Shown here piece after piece: positions 60,110 through 64,000 of a stretch of 64,000 nt of DNA. Position numbers and translations under genes: made by a program. Source of the DNA: M55B144 sp964550615 (GTDB lineage Bacteria; Bipolaricaulota; Bipolaricaulia; UBA7950; UBA9294). The DNA lies in the NCBI GenBank assembly GCA_964550615.1, contig CAZKAB010000001.1, positions 1 through 64,000 on the forward strand. Direction: 5' to 3'. Each line of letters opens with the position of its first letter. Position 1 is the first letter of the stretch. Under the pieces are notes generated by a model. It saw only the letters and a list, made by a program, of their open reading frames with translations. It was not told the origin of the DNA and ran no database searches.

Positions 60110-60724
60110 ATGATGCCACCAAAGCCGAATGTCGAGGAACAGCGCCGTCAGGCAACCATCGCGGCGGCGGTTGAGTGTTTCTCCAAGCGCGGGTATTACG
60201 CCACCAAGATGGATGATGTGGCCGCCGCGGCCGGCATGAGCAAGGCGCTGATCTATTACTACTTCAAGAACAAACAACAACTATTCTTGGCTGTGCTCGA
60301 TGCGTGGCTCGCCGGATTCGATAGTGCACTGACTCTGATCGATCCTGCAGCATCGGCCTCGGTGAAACTGCGTCGACTGGGCCAGATCAGCGTCGAGATG
60401 AGCGAAGGAGCCACTGAAGTAATGACATTGCTGTTTGAGTTCTGGGCTCATGCGAGTCGTGAGCCGACGCTCATGGGCGAAATTGGCAAGACCATCCGCC
60501 GGTATCGCGAGTGGGTGGCGGAAGTGATCGAAGATGGCATCAGGAATGGTGAATTCCGCACCATCGACCCCGCTCTCACAGCCGTGTGGCTGTTTGCCGC
60601 GCTTGATGGCCTTTTGGCTCATTGGATACTCGATGAGCGCGCGTTCTCGCTACGCGCGGCAATGGAGTCACTTCTGGAGAACCTGCTTCGTGCACTGAAG
60701 AAGACAAAGGGGGATCATGAATAG
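60110..60724 (+). CDS. TetR-family transcriptional repressor
   Basis: A 204-residue regulator. The N-terminal helix-turn-helix (about 12-60) contains FSKRGYYATKMDDVAAAAGMSKALIYYYFKNKQQLF, key residues MSKALIYYYF; the C-terminal helical ligand domain follows. GAGGTGA precedes two adjacent ATG codons (60110, 60113). Its end overlaps the RND exporter gene by eight bases. It probably senses a hydrophobic substrate of the exporter. Confidence 0.92.
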   Translation: MMPPKPNVEEQRRQATIAAAVECFSKRGYYATKMDDVAAAAGMSKALIYYYFKNKQQLFLAVLDAWLAGFDSALTLIDPAASASVKLRRLGQISVEMSEGATEVMTLLFEFWAHASREPTLMGEIGKTIRRYREWVAEVIEDGIRNGEFRTIDPALTAVWLFAALDGLLAHWILDERAFSLRAAMESLLENLLRALKKTKGDHE

Positions 60725-63416
60725 GCTGTATGAGTTACTCGTGCGATGGACGCTCCATCGTCGAAGGTTGCTGCTGGCGGTTATCGTCGTTACCACAGTC
60801 GTATTGGGGTTCTTCGCCTCACAGATTGCGGTGAAGATGAACTTCAAGGACCTGCTCTCGCCAAACGCGCCTGTGATGCGCGCCTACGATCGAATGCGCG
60901 CGAACTATCCCTATTCGTCATCCGTGTTCGTCGTCTTGGAAGGGAAAGACACCGCCGAGTTGACCAAGGTGGGCGATGCCCTCGCGGGGCAATTGCAGGA
61001 AGACAAAGAATGGATTAGCGACGTGCAATGGCGCGAAGACATGGACTTCTTCCGTAAGCATTCTCTCATTCTGCAGAAGCCGGCCGACCTTCAGAAGATG
61101 GAGACCGATCTTGCGGACCACCCCCAGATGCTTGCGCAGATATTCTCGGGATTCAATCTTGGCGACCTTCTGGCCGGAACAAACGCGAGCCTCTCGGATT
61201 ATGACTCTCAGTCGAGCGTGAAGAGCGATGAGAGCAATTTGGTGCGCAACATGAGCTACTACCAGGCCTTTCTCGCTGCAATCGCCTCCGGTGTCAACGG
61301 CACAAAGGACACGTTTCTCATCGATCGGTCGCTCACCGACCTGTTGACGGATCCGACGGAAGGGTCTCTCGACAGTTATGTGGACGATGAGGGGAGGTTA
61401 ATCTCCAGAGATGGGACGGTCGCGTTGATGCAGTTGATATCGCAGGGAGACGGGAACGATGCCGCCTACGCGATGCAACTGACCTCCCACCTGCGAGACG
61501 TGATCGCGCCGCTTCAGCAGGGCAATCCGAGCGTCAAGATCGGGCTGACCGGGATGCCGGTCCTCGGCTCGGACGAAGCAGACTCGATGATGCACAACCT
61601 GATTTTGGGATTCTTGATCGCGCTTGTCGGCATTCTTCTTGTATTCTTCGTTGGTTTCCGTCGGCTACTGGTACCGGTGTCAGCGGCAATACCGCTTGTC
61701 GTCGGCGTGATTTGGAGCATAGGAGTCACGTCCATAACTGTGGGAGAACTGAATCTCTTCTCGCTGATGGCACCGGTGATCCTCCTCGGGTTGGGAATCG
61801 ATTACGCAATCCACATCATTGCCAAATATACAGAGAACAGAGCGGCCGGAATGCCGATGGAAGAGGCATTGATGGACGTATTCCACAAGATCGGCCGTGG
61901 TCTCGCCGTGGGCGCGTTGACAACATCCGCCGCATTCTTTGCCATAACAATCGCCGGGTTCAAGGGGATGAACGACTTCGGCATCGTCGGCGGTATTTCG
62001 GTGCTCGGCGCTTTCCTGTCGATGATCATGGTCTTCCCTTTCCTACTCACCGCATTCGACAGGCGCCTGAGCGCACAACGCAAGAGCATGTCCAATGTCA
62101 CGTTCGGAATTCTGGGACCAATCGCCGATCTGTTCCGCCGTTCCCGCTACATCGTTGCCGGCGGTTTAGTCGTGCTCATAGTTCTCGGCGTGTTCTCTAT
62201 CTCCAGACTTCAGATCGAAAAGGACATACTGAAGATCGAACCCAAGGGGCTCGAATCGATTCGTCTGCAGCACCTGATCCTCGACAAGTTCAACTTCTCC
62301 ATTTACACAAGCTACGCCATGCTGGATAGCTTGGACAGCCTCTACCGGAAAGCACAAGCGCTCGAAGCTAAGCCCACGGTCAAGCGCACAGAGAGTCTTG
62401 CCGATATCTTGCCCAGCCCCTCCGAGCAACAATCAAGAAGAGAGATAATCAATGCAATAAGTCCCGCCATCGCCGCGTTGTCGCCCTCGGTAGATCGACA
62501 CGTTGACCGCGCAAGTACCTTGACGGAGCTTGCCGACTTGAAGAAGAATCTGTTCCAGCTGAAGACGCTCGCCTATATGTCCGGCCTCACTCGTCTCGTG
62601 TCTGCGATCGAGAAAGCGGAAGGCGAACTTGCGACAACGGTCACGCGCGTGCAAACGGCAACTGAAGCCTCGATAAGCGCAGTCAACGGTGTTGTCTATC
62701 AGAAGCTGCAGTTGGAGTATCAGTCGCTGGTCGACGGAACACACAATCTTACCGTTGCCCGCGCGGACATCCCTTCTGTATACCTCGATCGATTTCAAGG
62801 CAAGGATGGAAGTTACCTCATTACCATATATCCATCGGAGTACGTTTGGACAGCACAATTCACAGAGAAGTATCTTGCCGATCTGCACGCCGTGGTCAGC
62901 GATCCCACTGGAATGGTACCGATCTGGGGAGAGGTAATAGCAAAGATGATCCCGGGGATGCTTCGCGCCACAGGCGCGGTGTTGGTGGTGTTGGCTGTTC
63001 TCCTGATTATTGATCTCCGCAAGGTTCGGCGTGCGGTGGCAATCCTCGTGCCGCTCTTGCTGAGCCTTTTCTTCACTCTCGCGCTCCTGCCTGCACTCGG
63101 CATGAAATTGAACATCGTTAACATCATGGCATTACCGCTTGTGCTCGGGATCGGCATCGACGACGGGGTACACCTATACCATCGCTATCTTGTGGAAGGG
63201 AGGATTCGCCGCACGTTCGTCTCAACCGGCAAGGCAATCACCATGACGACACTCACAACGATAATGGCGATGATGAGTCTAGTCTTCTCTTCCCATCGCG
63301 GCATGATCTCGTTTGCCTGGGTGGCTTCGATCGGTGTCGCCCTATGTCTGGCGCTCGACCTTCTGCTGCTCCCGATACTGATTGATCTATTCGAAAACGA
63401 TAACAAGGAGAACTGA
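60717..63416 (+). CDS. RND/MMPL-type lipid or hydrophobe exporter
   Basis: An 899-residue inner-membrane protein. One N-terminal helix (about 18-36) is followed by a periplasmic domain, six helices from about 290, a second periplasmic domain (about 500-740) and six further helices. The transport aspartates are in GLGIDYAIHIIAKYTE and GIGIDDGVHLYHRYL. The size and motifs match the MMPL/HpnN-like branch, which moves lipids or hopanoids, rather than tripartite drug pumps. A LolA-like protein follows, supporting lipid or lipoprotein traffic to the outer membrane. Confidence 0.92.
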   Translation: MNRLYELLVRWTLHRRRLLLAVIVVTTVVLGFFASQIAVKMNFKDLLSPNAPVMRAYDRMRANYPYSSSVFVVLEGKDTAELTKVGDALAGQLQEDKEWISDVQWREDMDFFRKHSLILQKPADLQKMETDLADHPQMLAQIFSGFNLGDLLAGTNASLSDYDSQSSVKSDESNLVRNMSYYQAFLAAIASGVNGTKDTFLIDRSLTDLLTDPTEGSLDSYVDDEGRLISRDGTVALMQLISQGDGNDAAYAMQLTSHLRDVIAPLQQGNPSVKIGLTGMPVLGSDEADSMMHNLILGFLIALVGILLVFFVGFRRLLVPVSAAIPLVVGVIWSIGVTSITVGELNLFSLMAPVILLGLGIDYAIHIIAKYTENRAAGMPMEEALMDVFHKIGRGLAVGALTTSAAFFAITIAGFKGMNDFGIVGGISVLGAFLSMIMVFPFLLTAFDRRLSAQRKSMSNVTFGILGPIADLFRRSRYIVAGGLVVLIVLGVFSISRLQIEKDILKIEPKGLESIRLQHLILDKFNFSIYTSYAMLDSLDSLYRKAQALEAKPTVKRTESLADILPSPSEQQSRREIINAISPAIAALSPSVDRHVDRASTLTELADLKKNLFQLKTLAYMSGLTRLVSAIEKAEGELATTVTRVQTATEASISAVNGVVYQKLQLEYQSLVDGTHNLTVARADIPSVYLDRFQGKDGSYLITIYPSEYVWTAQFTEKYLADLHAVVSDPTGMVPIWGEVIAKMIPGMLRATGAVLVVLAVLLIIDLRKVRRAVAILVPLLLSLFFTLALLPALGMKLNIVNIMALPLVLGIGIDDGVHLYHRYLVEGRIRRTFVSTGKAITMTTLTTIMAMMSLVFSSHRGMISFAWVASIGVALCLALDLLLLPILIDLFENDNKEN

Positions 63417-63418
63417 AC

Positions 63419-64000
63419 ATGAAGCGTTTGATAGTAGTCTTGGCCGTTGTGGGTCTAGTGTTGGCCCTTCCTGCCTTGTCCGTTGCGCAAGCGGTCGACT
63501 CGTACCACGCCGCCATCGACCGGTTCGTCGTGTCATACAGTCACGGCACGGTTGACGTCCGCGTTGCAGTAGGGGACAACACCCCGGCGGAGTACACGCT
63601 GGAGACATGGACAAAAGGAAGCGATGTCGCAGTATCCGTTATCGTCAAGGCAAGCGCATCATTCATGCTGGGCCTTGCGGTTCTCGAAAACGGTGACTCG
63701 ATGACGGCGTGGTGGCCGACGATCGAAGAGGAGAAGACGTTCGACGTATCGCAAAGCGAAGAGGAGATCGGTTTCGGCCTCGGACGTCTCGACAAGGTTA
63801 TCTGGCACAGCGCAGACTATACGGCGACGCCGATGAAGGAAACGCTGTCCACATGGGAGTACCGCATTACACCCAATGGCGGCGTTCAGGCTGATTTCAA
63901 GTACGCTGTCGTTGCCGTAAACAAGGCTGATGGTACGCTTGTACGCGCCGACTTCTTTGATGCGAACGGCAAGCTAATCGAGACCGACACCGTCTCAAAT
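63419..64000 (+). CDS. LolA-like outer-membrane lipoprotein-sorting protein, partial
   Basis: 194 residues are visible, then the window ends. A signal peptide (LIVVLAVVGLVLALPALSVAQA) leads into a LolA/LppX-like half-barrel: SYHAAIDRFVVSYS, EYTLETWTKGSDVAVSV, ENGDSMTAWWPTIEEEKTFD, and RADFFDANGKLIETD. Proteins of this type are often encoded beside MMPL/RND exporters and carry lipids across the periplasm. It starts three bases after the exporter stop with an AAGGAG ribosome site. Confidence 0.85.
   Translation, partial: MKRLIVVLAVVGLVLALPALSVAQAVDSYHAAIDRFVVSYSHGTVDVRVAVGDNTPAEYTLETWTKGSDVAVSVIVKASASFMLGLAVLENGDSMTAWWPTIEEEKTFDVSQSEEEIGFGLGRLDKVIWHSADYTATPMKETLSTWEYRITPNGGVQADFKYAVVAVNKADGTLVRADFFDANGKLIETDTVSN

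Noticed and set aside
1..64000. CRISPR arrays, tRNA, rRNA, insertion sequences, integrases and phage genes
   Set aside because: Looked for by eye across the window; no repeat-spacer pattern, RNA gene or mobile-element protein was recognised.

Overview
The window looks like a metagenome-derived scaffold from a strictly anaerobic, hydrogen-metabolising bacterium with two membranes. Bacterial identity rests on clear Shine-Dalgarno sites and sigma-70 style promoters (TTGACA-17-TATAGG and similar). The outer membrane is inferred from a LolA-like protein next to an RND exporter, a lipobox lipoprotein, a substrate-binding protein with a type I signal peptide, and a large protein with a beta-barrel-like centre. 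The lineage cannot be fixed from this sequence. Candidatus Bipolaricaulota (Acetothermia/OP1) is a low-confidence guess from gene content. No rRNA, tRNA, CRISPR array, transposase or integrase was seen. A 100-N scaffold gap lies inside ygfK.

Layout. (1) 1-2.5 kb, minus strand: class I fumarase alpha and beta, then malic enzyme (cut by the window edge), giving fumarate to malate to pyruvate. (2) 2.7-9.6 kb, plus strand: hypF-C-D-E-A-B for [NiFe] cofactor assembly, then an archaeal-type phosphoglycerate mutase. (3) 9.7-14.9 kb, minus strand: a soluble Mvh-like (group 3) hydrogenase with a GltD-like FAD/NAD(P)/Fe-S flavoprotein, a maturation protease and an MvhD-like subunit. (4) 15.4-28.1 kb, plus strand: one long operon joining sulfhydrogenase HydB/HydG-like diaphorase subunits to a group 4 membrane hydrogenase and a complete Mrp-type antiporter, closing with a second maturation protease. 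Promoters for regions 3 and 4 diverge from one intergenic region. (5) 28-32.4 kb: a large envelope protein with Ig-like and PKD domains, uracil phosphoribosyltransferase and a flavin reductase-like protein.

(6) 32.5-42.4 kb, minus strand: a nine-gene GntR-led operon. It encodes a FrdA-like flavoprotein, a free-standing 2Fe-2S protein, an ATC-hydrolase family protein, a cysteine desulfurase-like PLP enzyme, a peptide-type ABC importer without ATPases, and a C45 (isopenicillin N acyltransferase-like) hydrolase. I read this as an undescribed uptake and breakdown pathway for an N-acylated, probably sulfur-containing, compound. It is the strongest candidate for a new system here. (7) 42.4-51.1 kb: a GNAT acetyltransferase, a PKD lipoprotein, and a molybdenum-hydroxylase accessory cluster (FAD subunit, MocA, 2Fe-2S subunit, threonine synthase-like enzyme, YgfK, SsnA) without its molybdenum catalytic subunit. 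(8) 51.2-57.4 kb: an unknown plus-strand gene, then a minus-strand series (29-residue membrane microprotein, secreted duplicated-domain protein, Maf, PanB, unknown protein, glutamine synthetase). (9) 57.6-64 kb, plus strand: glmS, a DEDDh exonuclease, and a TetR-RND exporter-LolA-like operon with a near-perfect TetR operator.

Together the hyp genes, two proteases and two hydrogenases make a self-contained H2 module. The soluble enzyme would couple H2 to NAD(P)H and perhaps ferredoxin. The membrane enzyme would couple ferredoxin or NAD(P)H oxidation to H2 release and ion pumping.
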